From Bursaphelenchus xylophilus (Eukaryota > Nematoda > Chromadorea > Rhabditida > Aphelenchoididae), in assembly GCA_904066235.2 (NCBI GenBank), contig CAJFCV020000005.1, positions 6,257,501 through 6,321,500 on the forward strand: 64,000 bases of DNA, in the 5' to 3' direction. The notes below the pieces were generated by a model. That model was given only the letters and a program-made list of their open reading frames with translations. It made no database searches and had not been told where the DNA came from. Of this stretch, positions 1 to 11,253 are shown in pieces. Within the stretch, counting starts at the first letter, position 1; the number at the start of each line of letters is the position of its first letter. The position numbers and the translations under genes are program-made.

Positions 1-724
1 ATCCTCGGTGTAGGTATACTTGTCCACCAGCATGCTGAGAGTCTGCAAATTGCCAGACTTGGAGCTCAGCTCGAAACGGACTCGTCTTCGGCGACTGGCC
101 CTCGTTGATAGGCGCTCGTGTAATTGCACCCGGTCCAGCGTGAATAGCCTTGAGTCATGAAGGAGCGTTAGTCGAGACAATAACACGAAGCGCAGAAAAC
201 GAGCTCGCGACCGAAGGGGGGAATGTTGTGCGAAGGAAAGGAACGGGAATAATTTTGAGAGCCTGTGACGTAATCAGCCATTCCTTCAGATCCCGAAGGT
301 GATCCGACTTGTCCCTGCCCATCATGAAAAGCCGTTTTATGGCTTGTGGTACATTAAAACCCCAAATTCAAAGAGAAACAAAAAACACCAGCTCGCGGCA
401 GGCAGGAATTGTACGGGGAAGTATTGAACTATTATATTGTAAACTCATAATATAACTATTCACTCCGAGGTCACAAAATGCATGAGAGCAAAAGCGCCGG
501 TTGATTTTCATTTTTTCGATTGAAAAAGCAACCCCAGACTTCAGGACCGTGCCAAAAATAGCCCCGACTCTCGAATGGATATATAAAAAAGTTTGATCAG
601 CGCTCTACGGTGCATTTACTTGCTAAATCCCCGGAAAACCGGTCTCTTGGCGGTTTTTTGCTCTCACACGCCTTTTTAAACCTGCTCATCTTCCCCCACA
701 CACATCAGAGAAACCCCCACTCAC
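1..724. other. Left edge: probable intron and unassigned sequence
   Basis: No confident exon was found. On the minus strand a frame is open from about 280 to the left edge and is rich in Arg and Leu, but I recognise no domain and it has no convincing splice signals. It does not resemble the part of protein kinase D that should follow the exon ending at 725, so it is most likely intron or a different transcript. The rest is AT-rich and looks intronic. Confidence 0.4.
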
Positions 725-3425
725 CGATAAAATACTTGGAGACTTGGGTTCGTATTTCGAGGTAATGCGTCGGCTCTCGCTTCAGCGGGTCGTGGGGGAC
801 CATGTTGACTTCAAGGATCTCGGACAAAGGCAGCTCTTTATAGTAGCCCTTTGATTCGGCGTCTTTGTACATAGTAATGCATTTCGTGTCCAGACGCCAG
901 TAATGCTTTTTACGCTAAAATAAAGGTCATGTCATGCTGGATGCAACTTTTTTACCATGTTTTGTTTATCCGTGTAATGCACCATCCAACCTTCCTTGAT
1001 TATTCTGTTTTGATGACGCTTTGTTTGTTTTTTGGACATTACAATCCTCATCAGAGGAATATTCTGTGATTCAGCCGTGGGGTCGTCGGCCTCTGTGGGA
1101 GTCGAGTCTACTGAGTTATTATTCCTCTCGGTCTGTTGTAATGGTGCACTCGGTGTTGCTTGAGTTCTTTTATGAGATCGCGGAGATGTGGGAACATCTT
1201 GACGATTCTCATTTAGGGCTAAAACCAATAACAATATTGATTCGTATTGATCATCAAAAGGCTCAACAAAAAATAATCAAATAATCGGAAAGTAAAAAAC
1301 TGAAGCCAGAACAAAACTCAACATACCAGAACCATACCCATCACAAACTTGTACATTATCAAACTCATCAAACTCAGAGATGGTATCATCATCATATACT
1401 TCACAAATCAAGTGTACATACGTATATCTCAACCTACCTTCATCTGATGTCCGTCCCATCAGCGATGCCTGGGTGATCGATTGAGTATTCCCTGGGCAAT
1501 CTTTCGGGACAAACTCAGCACATTTTTTGTGACAGTTGTATTTACAATCTATAAGAATAACCCAGTTAAGAAATGCCGAAGTATGAAGTACTTTTCGCAT
1601 AGAAGTACCTTTTTATAAAAACATGCTTACCTTTACATTGGATTCCTTGACGCATAAGACCCCTGAGTAGTCTCTTACAATACTGACAGACTGTCGGCTT
1701 TTTGTAACTATGGACTTGGAACGTGTGTGGTACTTTAACTCGTGTAGCTTCAGCTATTTCCATCCACAGTGGTCTCCCGCTCCACGAACTACTTCGATCT
1801 TTTCTTGGCATTTGAAGGAACTAAACGCAAAAAATGAATGTTTTAAGAAATAGCTTATAATTTTAAAAAGTGTAATCTTACATTTCCCCCTATGGGATCA
1901 CCATCTTCACTCTGATCGGCCGTCACTAAAATGTCAGGAGCGGCCAAACCGACCATGGAGGTCGAATTGCTGGCCATAGAACGAACAGAAGATGTTGCCA
2001 AGTCATTGCTGGTTGATTCAGTGAGCTGATATTGGGAGAGTGTTGAGAGAAGAACGCCTTGCTATAAAATATATGTTATTTTAGGTGAATGTATACGATG
2101 ACTCATGGCATGTCTTCAGAATGGTTACCGGTTGCTGGAGTCCAACAGAATTCCTCGGAGACAACGGAATCGCCGAAGGTCTTCGTTGTCGGCTTCCATT
2201 ACAATTATTTGGTATTTTGGATGCACATCGCTTGTGATAATTGAGGCCACACCCTTTAAAAAAATAAAGGAATTTTTTATACTTTTGTCAGCAATTTTAT
2301 GTTGCACAGAAAACGAATTTAAATCAATAAATTTTTGGAGAATCCAAAATTACCTTGACATTTGAGGCCCTGCTTGACCAATCCAAACAAAAGTTCTCCA
2401 CAGAAATCACAAAAAGTCGGAGTTTTGTAGCTGTGGACGAAGAGAGTATGGGGATGAACAACAAGACGTTCATGTTGAGGACAGGCTATAGTTAAATATA
2501 ATTATTAGTATTGCATTTTTTGTAATTTACAAGCCTTAATTAGAGCTCCGGTAAAAAGTCAATTAAGGGAATTCTTGGTCGGGTCACTCCGAAAACGAAC
2601 TTACCTCTTCGCATGACAATAAAACTATTTAATACATTTAAAGATTAAAAGGCGAAAGTGTGAGAATATTTGAGTGTGAATGAGTAGTGTAAAAGTGTTT
2701 TTGTGCGAGGGACGGCAAAGAGTCTCTTTTTCTTTGCGCCGGTGGCCTACTAGGTGAGAGGAAGGCCCAGCTCGTGGCCCCGACGCCAAAAAGCCGCCAC
2801 GATTCCCAATTTCCTGGATTCACTCTTTTTAATATCTGTCTTCCCGTTTCTGGTTATTTTTCGAGTACTACTTACCACTGATCACGGCCTCAATCAGAGT
2901 TCCTTCGGTGATTTCGTCCGTAGAGGTCAACAATTGAAGGATATTTATGGAACGGAGATCATGCCGATAGAGTAAGAGATGGTCCAAAATAGAAGCTGGA
3001 GTGTCTGCAGCCGAGTACTAAACAGTTTGTGGATATGAAATCGGCGAAGATAAAAAGTATGGGACATTGAAACAATCATAGGAAAACGATTACGTCCCTT
3101 ACGTCATAATTACGGAAAAACAGAATGTTTACCTTGCTTGCAATAAAAGACGTGGCCTCTTTGCGAAGATCCTTTAGGGAAATTTCCGGCTTAGGCCAAC
3201 AAATAGTCTGCTTGTAAATCCCGGATTGCAATTGGAATGTCAACCCATCCATAGCGACAGTCCGATTCCAAGACCCTGTATAATGATCAGACGCCGCTGT
3301 CGACCAGGTGTTGGTCGAAGAAGTGGGACTGGGTGAATGGGAAAGCTCGAACTGGTGCTCTTCCTTCAGAAATTCCTGGCCAAAGTCTGTCTCTTCTTCT
3401 TGGGTTTCATTTTCAATCGAGACTC
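725..3425 (-). CDS. dkf-2: Protein kinase D (DKF-2-like), partial: N-terminal domain, two C1 domains and PH domain
   Basis: Diacylglycerol-responsive Ser/Thr kinase; the C1 domains recruit it to membranes and the PH domain restrains the kinase. Visible minus-strand exons, N to C: about 3425-3133 and 3004-2876 (the N-terminal domain of the family, ending in the conserved YRHD...NILQLL stretch); 2485-2354 and 2253-2129 (first C1, with [19 protein letters not shown] then [14 protein letters not shown]); 2060-1882 (Ser-rich linker); about 1820-1632 and 1551-1438 (second C1, [18 protein letters not shown] then [14 protein letters not shown]); an acidic exon near 1400-1330; about 1220-956 and 914-725 (PH, with [12 protein letters not shown] and KKHYWRLD). 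The first coding exon upstream of 3425 was not identified, and the splice between 3133 and 3004 is unclear. The kinase domain must lie beyond the left edge. The order C1-C1-PH separates it from diacylglycerol kinases. dkf-1 is the other possible nematode orthologue. Confidence 0.88.
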
Positions 3426-5659
3426 TGAAACAAGAAGTAATATATTGTCTTATCAGTACCAGAACGACAGAGAGGAGGGGGATCGGTGAGTCAAACAAAA
3501 GGGCGTAGAAAGGAAAGAAAGGCTCAATATCATGTTTGTTCTCAATCTTAAAGGAATTATACATTCGGTGCCTTAGGGGGAATTAAGCGTCCAGGTGCAT
3601 TGCGCAAAAAGCAAACAATTTAAACAGCGGTTTTTCGTTCTTCTGGTCTCAAAACGGTTACAAATTGGGGTTTAGGAGCGAAGTTTCTTGCATAATAAAC
3701 GTCTCTAACCTAAGGCATTATCTGAATACGAAACCGGTAATGACAAACACAAAAAAGAGGGCGCATGCGGCTGGAAATGCCCATAAAACTATTTACCTTC
3801 AATTTATACTATAATCTCCTTCTTTGTAAACAACCACCCATGATCGGCTTCTGAAGAGCGCAAAAGAGTTACTCCTCTGTTTTCTGAACCTACAGTCTTA
3901 GAGGGATATCGATTGGCAAAAGTAGAAAGATCAATAAAAGATTTCCTCGTTAATTGTTAGGAATTAAGTTCCTAAACGAGTACACAACCTTTAATAACAC
4001 TGAGGCCTTTGACTTCTCCGTAAAAACTTTCTGTTTTAAAATTAACAAGGGAAACAACCGAAACAACCTAATTTCAAGAATTATACGAAACTCCAGTAGA
4101 TTATTTCTTCATCACAAGTGTTAAAAATAAACAATTCAACAAACAAAGCACTACAATAGTGTTATTTTTACATTACATTTTTATTTCCGGAACGAAGGAG
4201 ACGTGCATATTTCTAGAGGAAATAGAGTTAGTGTGATTGACAGAGAATATGCGAGACACAGTTGGGATGGGCCGCGTCGTCGTCTCAGATGGCAAAAAAT
4301 CTGTTGGCTCAATGGCAACACCGAGCAAGAATCCCAACGAGCGGATCCAGTTTTGAGGAGTGAAGGGAGGGAAGAAGAAGGTTCCCGCACTTCGTTCGGC
4401 GTCTCAGACTTCAGTAAGAGGACTCTCAGGAGGAAAACAAGGAGGGGATATAACAAGTGGCCTCGAGAGCTATTCAACATGATCATCGCCTGCCGAAGAC
4501 ACGCAAAACTTCCCAAATTCGAACTTTCATAATAGAAAAAAGGCCGTCAAAGTTTTGAAGCCGTCTTCTACTCTCTTGAGTGCTTTGACTTATGGACACA
4601 GGGCCGAAGGGGATAATAACACAGATTAGCGCCCATATCTTTTTTTTTTGCTACGGTCCGAAGGCATCTTCGCGACAACCCCCTAAATGGCCAAAATTTC
4701 AAAACTATAAACCCGTAGGCCGCGCACATAAATACTTCGTGATAATCTCTCGGTAAAAAAGCGCTCATGTCTCAAATGGCGCTAAAATCGCATTACAGTT
4801 AGTCGCTAGCAATTCCACAAAATGCATAATTTCTAATGCCAAATGTCTTAAGTCTTAAAAAAATGTCGCGTAAAAGAGACGGATCTCAAAGCTAACAAAC
4901 CACAACGTAAATGCCCTGAAGGTCTGTCTGGTACCAAAAACGTTAGGCCGGATAAGTCACCAGGGTAATTGGATAATTCGTACGGCAGCGACATGGACAT
5001 TTCCAAATGACCTAGACTTGGACGTATATCCCTTGGTAACGAAAGGCGAGCGGCCACAACTGATAGAATATTCATTAAAAACAAGAGATGCGAGCATTAA
5101 TCCGATAAAACAATTACCGCTCGTCGACTTTTTCCACATCCCGACGCTCATCCGCTGACATTGTCACCCTGTTTGATGGACCCGAATCGACTGTGCCAGT
5201 ATAATTTTAGGAAGCCGGAGACAGAATATATCTTCTGTTTACCTTACTATTAGCAAAATGAGTTCTGGCTGCAAGAGTACCCCAAGGGAGAGACCTTTGC
5301 GTGTCATAAAATGTTCCCACAGCGGCAAAAAAATCTTCTCATTACTTACTTTAACTACACTTCCACAAACACTCTCACATTTTCAAGAGGGAGGTAATCC
5401 TTAATGGCGCCTGGTCTGCTGTCTTTGTCCACATAAATTTGATTATGCAACTTAGAATGGAATAAGGACAAAAGCCCCCAAAAAAGGGATAGCTGGGCAT
5501 GGGAGGCCGAAGGAAAACTATTATATCCTCCAAAAAATGCGCTTGAGAAACTTTACCAAACGTTCATCAGCACAATTTGAGAAAATACTCATATCCATCC
5601 TAAAAAAGAAGTTACCTGTCATTTATCTTGGCAGCACCGCACTCGACCGGTCGGCTGGA
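3426..5659. other. Divergent intergenic region between protein kinase D and the next gene
   Basis: About 2.2 kb separates the 5' side of the kinase gene (-) from the start of the next gene (+). It should hold both promoters and at least one upstream exon of the kinase, because the acceptor at 3426 (CTTGTTTCAG on the minus strand) needs a donor. Short open frames near 4181-4532 and 4850-5150 show no recognisable domain, and I do not call them genes. Confidence 0.4.
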
Positions 5660-7161
5660 ATGAGCAGCGATGACGCCGATCGAACCCAGAGACGGAGAAA
5701 GACTTCTGTTTCCTCGCTGATCAAAAGACGAGGAAAAGGCTATACTGCGAAATCTGGGGACTCAGACACATCTATGAGTCCTCATGTTAAAGCTGGAGGA
5801 TGTATTGTCAAGAAACAAGAAGTAGGAGAGATTTTCATATTAATTAAAACAAGTTCTAGGCCTACAAAGAAGCTCAACAATCAATGGAGAAATCAATGAA
5901 GAAAAGTCGACGTCGTCGCATTTCTGGCCCCACGCTTGATCCCAAAGCTAAAACAGCACCTAATCCGGAAAAGTCCGTCGGCATTGATACGCCTAAAACT
6001 GCCGCAGATAAACCCATTGATGCCGATAAAACCACCAGATCTAGAGTAAGTCCCTTCTTACCCTAGTCGAGAGTTGTCCAACAAATTAAGAGCCACGACT
6101 TTCATCCTCCTACCAAAAATTTTATTATTCTAGAGAAGAAAAAGCAGTGATGACGAAACTGCATTCGACATGATGGCTCAAAGTAAGTCCTCAAATTGAG
6201 GCTAGAGGTGTTCTTTCTTCCAGGTATGAACAGGACATGGAAGAAAGTTCGTACAAAGAGTAAAGAGAAATTCAGACTTGTCAAGACCTTTGTTAGCGCG
6301 CCGTTGAAGGAAAAAGGAATGCAAAAAATGCTAGATAGGATTACCCGACGGCAACAGGCAGCTCGGGTAAGCATACATTAAATTATAATTACGCTAAAGG
6401 ATCCAAACAAAGTCCTAAAACAAGGCGATGAATGTTTCCCACAACGTCGACCAACATCCGGAGAAATTGCGATCGAGATGCACAAGACACCAGAGAAGAG
6501 CAAGGGGGCGTCTCCCAAATCCAAATCTCTTCATACTGCCGTCATTGAGTCCAGTATATTCCTACCAGATGGGCGACCTTTCTGGCAACAAAAGAATAAG
6601 GGGGATCAACAACGGGAGATGACCGAGGAGGACCTGACAGATGACGAACTACCCATGAATGCCGAGGTTATCGTTCAAGTGCATGAGGGAAAAGTGAAAT
6701 TGGATAATATGCCTTCTGTAAAGTGAGTACCTGCTAATTGGGAAATTGGGTATGGGAGTGGGCCGCATTGCGCAATCGGAAATACGAAGGCGTCTATATT
6801 AAATTTCTATCATTTAAAAACATGTCTAATTTATGCATACAATATTTTTAGACTGGTCCTAAAGCCTTACGGTGATTTGGAGGAAATGAAGAAACGGGAT
6901 GCAATTTTTTTCAACAAGCAGCTAGTATTCAGTAACACCGTTAGATCTATGGTCAATTTCGTCGATGACACCGATTCAAGAAGCAGTTCCAAAAGTTCCT
7001 CCGACAAGTCCAGGGAGCAGAAACCAGAGAAATCAGCCCCCTCCAAGCTGAAGATAACCATTCCGGACACAATATACGTATATGATTACACCAGACCTGA
7101 GATTGGTGGATGGCCATTCCCATTTACTCCTACTGAGAAAGGAAAGGATAAGGAGAAGTAG
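5660..7161 (+). CDS. Unrecognised basic, Ser/Lys-rich protein (about 390 aa)
   Basis: Six exons: 5660-5821, 5860-6045, 6134-6182, 6224-6366, 6400-6722, 6852-7161. They sum to 1,173 nt with consistent phases and GT-AG ends. The ATG at 5660 was chosen because it begins an acidic then basic leader (MSSDDADRTQRRRK); an in-frame ATG at 5537 is possible but reads through AT-rich sequence. The first half is dominated by Arg/Lys/Ser clusters such as KKSRRRR and has a basic segment near GMNRTWKKVRTKSKEKFR. The C-terminal part is more ordered in look (IFLPDGRPFW; PDTIYVYDYTRPEIGGWPFPF). There is no signal peptide and no membrane segment. Repeated basic clusters suggest a nuclear or nucleic-acid-associated protein, but that is inference. 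I do not recognise a family; it may be nematode-specific. Confidence 0.75.
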
Positions 7162-7305
7162 ATATTATTTTTTATTTTACTTACTACAGGAGGCATGTTT
7201 TATCGGAATAAACGTTGCGTGATTCATCGAACTAATGTTTTCGTTCATTGACGTCATGACCTGTCCGTGGAAACAAAGTGATGGCGATTGGGAATCATTG
7301 ATCCG

Positions 7306-7788
7306 CAGGGGTGGTCAGTGGGCCGGCCGGGCTCAAAAATGGAAAATTACAAACGGGCCGGGCCCGTCACGGGCCGGGCCGGGCCGCGGGCCTGGGGTTT
7401 TTTCCGGCCCGGCCCGGCCCGTCTAAAATACAATGCCAAACCGTTGGCATTCATTGTTTTCGCGCCGGGAAAATTAATTGATGTTGTTATAGTTGCTCTT
7501 TCTCAAGTTCTAAAACGTTTACAAGTCTATAGTTCCATTATAAAACCACAAAACTATCACACTGATCCTTTACTAGCTATATCAACGCCTTTTTTGCCTA
7601 AGTTTAGATCCCAAGCTTGGGCGCAGTTCGCAGAACCCTCTATAAACGGGCCTGCACGGGCCGGGCCGGGCCAGGCCCGTCACGGGCCGGGCCGGGCCTG
7701 GAAAAAGACTAGACGGGCCGGGCCGGTAATTAGACGGGCCGGGCCGCGGGCCGAAAATCGGAAAAATAGGGTCCGCTGACCACCCCTG
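7306..7788. mobile_element. GC-rich non-autonomous DNA transposon (MITE)
   Basis: The element begins CAGGGGTGGTCAG (7306) and ends CTGACCACCCCTG (7788), a near-perfect terminal inverted repeat. It is flanked by the direct repeat ATTGATCCG at 7297-7305 and 7789-7797, a 9 bp target-site duplication. Inside each end are arrays of GGGCCGGGCC-type palindromes around an AT-rich core (about 7435-7640). No transposase is encoded. The CAGGG ends resemble hAT elements (8 bp duplications), whereas 9 bp duplications are usual for Mutator-like elements, so the superfamily is open. Confidence 0.85.
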
Positions 7789-7797
7789 ATTGATCCG

Positions 7798-8254
7798 CAA
7801 TTATTTTTGTTTGGGTCAAGTCTTGCAGAAATGAGTCACGTCTAACCCTCAGAAAATTTTTATTTTTTTGCTACTTCTTGCGGGTGGTAAGAAGTTCTGC
7901 CATTTCTATCACAGGGTAAGTCTTATTACATGATAGGTTTGATTTTTCTATGTTTTTTCATATGAACTTATCAGGCGAAATATATAGATGATGAAAAACG
8001 AAGTTTGGGAGTTGGATTGTAGATATATGCTTACCTAAACATATTCTTTCTTTTTGTATTATTAGTTTCACACGTCCTAGTAACCCCGCAGATGTTTATT
8101 ACGCCTGGAAAATGATGTCTAAGTTTTTTTGTACTTGTTTTTGTTTATTTTGAGTTACCAGAAAATATTGTTTATGTGTAAAGAGCTTTTTTTCTGTTTC
8201 GCAACGGATTTTGTTTTGTTGCCGTTGTTTTTTATTTTGTTTCTTTTAGGAGAC
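7798..8254 (+). promoter_or_regulatory. Upstream region of the ABC transporter, with likely trans-splice acceptor just before the ATG
   Basis: AT-rich spacer. A strong pyrimidine tract ending TTTCTTTTAG stops at 8250, four bases before the ATG at 8255. With no obvious coding exon upstream, this fits a spliced-leader acceptor or the end of a 5' UTR intron. I see nothing else in the stretch. Confidence 0.45.
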
Positions 8255-10563
8255 ATGCGGTTCGCAGTGCTCAATTGTATAAAATGCGGGTTGCTGAATC
8301 TGCCATCTTCATCTCAGGGAAGGTAAGTTTTTTTTCTGAAAATGGTGCAATATTTATGTTAAGGGCATTTTGCACACTTCAAAGATATGGAGTAATCACA
8401 ACAAAAAGGGTCCCTTCTTCCACTGCCAGGGAGTTCTTTCGCCAGTTGAGTACAGTAGACACGAAGAGGGCATCTACAAAGCTGAGGAATGCTTCTTGGA
8501 AGGATCTACGGAGGATATTCAGACTAGCCGTTCCGCACAAAGGCAGGATCTTCCGTATGTTGTGATCCACATGATATATTTTTGTTTAGTGGGGTTGTTC
8601 TTTATGGGAGTTGGTTCCTCGATTTTCCTTTTTATTCCACGAGTTCTGGGAAAGTTGATCGATGAGCACGATCAGTCTAAAACGCAGCCGGACGAGGGAG
8701 ATGTTGCGTTGAAGCTTGCTAGATACTTTAAGGAAAATCCTTGGGCTATCGTGGCTTTGTTATTTGTTGGAGCTGCAGCGATTTGTGCTCGAGCCTACTG
8801 CATGCATACAGCTGGTGAGCAATACGTCGTTTTATGATAGTGTTTAGGCCAATTGGTGATTAATGACCTTAGGACAAAGGTTTTCAACTCTGTTCTACGA
8901 CAAGACATGTCATTCTTTGATAAGAACAAGGTCGGCGAGATCGTCAGTCGACTTTCAACCGATGCACTCATCGTTGGGTATTCTGTTTCCACCAATCTGA
9001 GTGAAGGCGCCCGAGCTCTTATTACATGCATTGGATCAGGGTCTCTTATGGTAGTGTATAGAATTTGGATTCAGTTTTCTTTTAGGTATACACATCACCC
9101 AGTCTTTGCAAAGTTGTTGTCTTTGTTATACCTTTCATTGTCGGGACGTTCTATGTCTTTGGAAAGTTGCAAAGAAAGTACACCATGCAAATGCAAGAGG
9201 CGGTTGCAGCGACAAATCAGGCAAGTCAGCACAGTAATCGTCTTACCATTATTTAGGTAGCAACTGAGCGTCTGTCTAACATTCGGACTGTCAGGATGTT
9301 AGTGGCTGAAGCAAAAGAATTGGAGACATACAAGGATAAAATTCAGGCAATCTGGAGGATATCTAAGAAAGAAGCCATCGCCAAAGGATTAATGTTTGGA
9401 GGGGTATGCGTTTTTCCAATGATGTGGAATTCCTTAAACTTTCAGTTAACAAATTCTGTTTCAGTTCCAATTCACAGGCTACATTTCGCTGACGACGATC
9501 TTGTTTTATGGCAGCAGTTTAATTGATAAGGGTCTTCTGACTTATGGGGATCTCTCGTCTTTTGGTCTATATGCCCTGCTTTGCGCCGCAAGTCTATCAA
9601 ATATGAGTGGGTTCTACATTGAGATCATGAAAGGATTGGGGGCCAGTTCAAGACTCTTCGAACTGCAAAGCCAGAAGCCGACAATTCCATTGACCGGAGG
9701 GTTGAAAATCGAAGACATTACAAGAGAGATAAGATATGAGGGAATAGGGTTCTCTTATCCCAACAGAGCCCCTCTCTTCAATGATGTTACATTCAGGATT
9801 CCAGCTGGAAAGATTACCGCAGTGGTCGGGGCGTCAGGAAGTGGAAAGTCAACAATTGCAAATCTTTTGTTAAGGTAGTCATGTAAATATGTTCTTTTTA
9901 CTATTGCTTTTTAGACTCTACGACCCCAGTCAAGGCCGAATTACAGTCGATGATATCGATCTTAGAGATTTGGATGCAAGTCACTGGAGACGAATGATAG
10001 GTGCTGTCGGTCAAGAACCTGTGCTTTTTTCAACTACCATCTACAACAACATTATTTACGGCTGCGAACATCCGGAGAAAATCACGGAAGAAGATGTTTA
10101 CGAAGCCGCTGAAACATCGAACTCATTGGAGTTTATTCGTTCGTTTCCTCAGGGATTTGACACAATTGTTGGTGAACAGAGTGCATCGATGTTAAGCGGC
10201 GGTCAGAAACAAAGAATTGCCATAGCCAGAGCCCTGGTCACAAAACCTAGACTTCTCATCATGGACGAGGCTACGAGTGCATTGGATGCGACTTCAGAAT
10301 ACTTGGTCCGCAAAGCTCTCAGCCAGCTCTTGGAGAATAACAAACAGACGGTACTAATCATTGCTCATAGGTAGGTCATATGACGGTATAGTAACAATAC
10401 TTTCAGGCTATCCACCATCAAACATGCCGACCAGATCGTCGTTCTAGATAGAGGCACCGTAGCCGAGATAGGGACGTTTGACGGTCTGATGAAGCTGGAA
10501 GATGGAGTCTTCCGAGCCCTGGTCGACAAACAGACCATAGGATGGAGAGATGACCAATTCTGA
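8255..10563 (+). CDS. ABCB10: ABC half transporter, ABCB10-like (mitochondrial type)
   Basis: Half-size ABC exporter, probably of the mitochondrial inner membrane and working as a homodimer. Nine exons: 8255-8322, 8364-8554, 8590-8814, 8848-9050, 9086-9220, 9257-9403, 9465-9874, 9915-10370, 10407-10563, giving 663 aa. The Arg/Ser-rich, Asp/Glu-poor N terminus fits a mitochondrial presequence. The membrane domain runs from about residue 80 to 390. The ATPase domain has Walker A GASGSGKST (about 445-453), Q-loop VGQEPVLF, signature MLSGGQKQR (about 553-557), Walker B LLIMDEATSALDA (about 572-583) and the H-loop His in IIAHRLSTIK. Closest by eye to human ABCB10 across both domains, for example SFG-type FYIEIMKGLGA and NFPQGF-like SFPQGFDTIVGE. 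The nematode name would be one of the haf genes; I cannot tell which. The intron after exon 5 is GC-AG. Confidence 0.93.
9221..9256 (+). other. 36 nt GC-AG intron in the ABC transporter gene
   Basis: The exon ends ACAAATCAG and the intron starts GCAAGT and ends ATTTAG. No GT donor in the area restores the frame; the GC donor joins ATNQ to VATERLSNIRTVR exactly as the ABCB10 family requires. Confidence 0.8.
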
Positions 10564-10638
10564 GATTAGGACACACATATTTTGCCGACATTTCTATTTT
10601 TTAATTATTGTTTTATAAATTTTAAACATCCAAATATT

Positions 10639-11253
10639 TCACATTACACTAGCACTGCAAAACATTTGGCATTCTGAGAGAGCAGCTTGCAAGTCGGGGT
10701 TATCGGATTTACATCGGGGAAGGACCTTGGCGTACTAAAACAGAATAATATTAAGTTAATTATAGCTTACTGGAATAAACTCTTTGTTCCAAATAATGCA
10801 TGTGTTCAGCAATCGTACAAGCATTGCGGAATGAGCTATGTCTGTCGTCGAAAAGAAGCACTTCAGATGTTTTATACCAGCCTTTCCCAACCAAGGCCCA
10901 CATTCCTGAATTATGGCTGTTACTAATTCAATCAATGAATCAGTCGGCTCCTGAATAAACGAATACTCTTTTGTTATGATTTTAGAACTTACCAAGATTG
11001 CAGATTCCACGAATGACAGAAAACCGTCATGTATTTCGGTCTCTTCGCCATATTCTCGAACCAAAATAGTTAAAATTCTATATCTAAGATCGTTATCAGC
11101 GATCGAGAATGTGATGAACCTCACGATTGAAGGTACGGATGGTCGAACTGACTGCTGTAAAAATGTTTCAAGCAGTCCAGGTGCGTTCTCGGGGGAGTTT
11201 GTGATTCTATTGAGGAAATCTTTGAGGTCGACAGAAACGGTATTTGAGGCCAT
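10639..11253 (-). CDS. Small unrecognised alpha-helical protein (178 aa)
   Basis: Three exons on the minus strand: 11253-10993, 10950-10771, 10734-10639; total 537 nt with clean GT-AG junctions and a stop at 10639. The ATG at 11253 (MASNTVSVDLKDFLNR) was chosen because sequence upstream loses coding character, although the frame stays open to 11466. The protein is rich in Leu/Ile and looks like an all-helical repeat or adaptor fold (for example ELVTAIIQECGPWLGKAGIKH). There is no signal peptide, membrane span or catalytic motif. The stop lies 76 bp from the convergent ABC transporter stop, so the 3' UTRs probably overlap. I do not recognise the family. Confidence 0.7.

Noticed and set aside
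1..280. Minus-strand open frame as a further protein kinase D exon
   Set aside because: It does not resemble the PH-to-kinase region of the family, and no matching splice acceptor was found.
4181..4532. Overlapping frames of about 110 codons on both strands
   Set aside because: No recognisable domain and no splice context; probably chance or UTR/promoter sequence.
7288..7800. Gly/Pro/Arg-rich frames of 163 and 72 codons
   Set aside because: They lie within the GC-rich MITE and reflect its GGGCC arrays.
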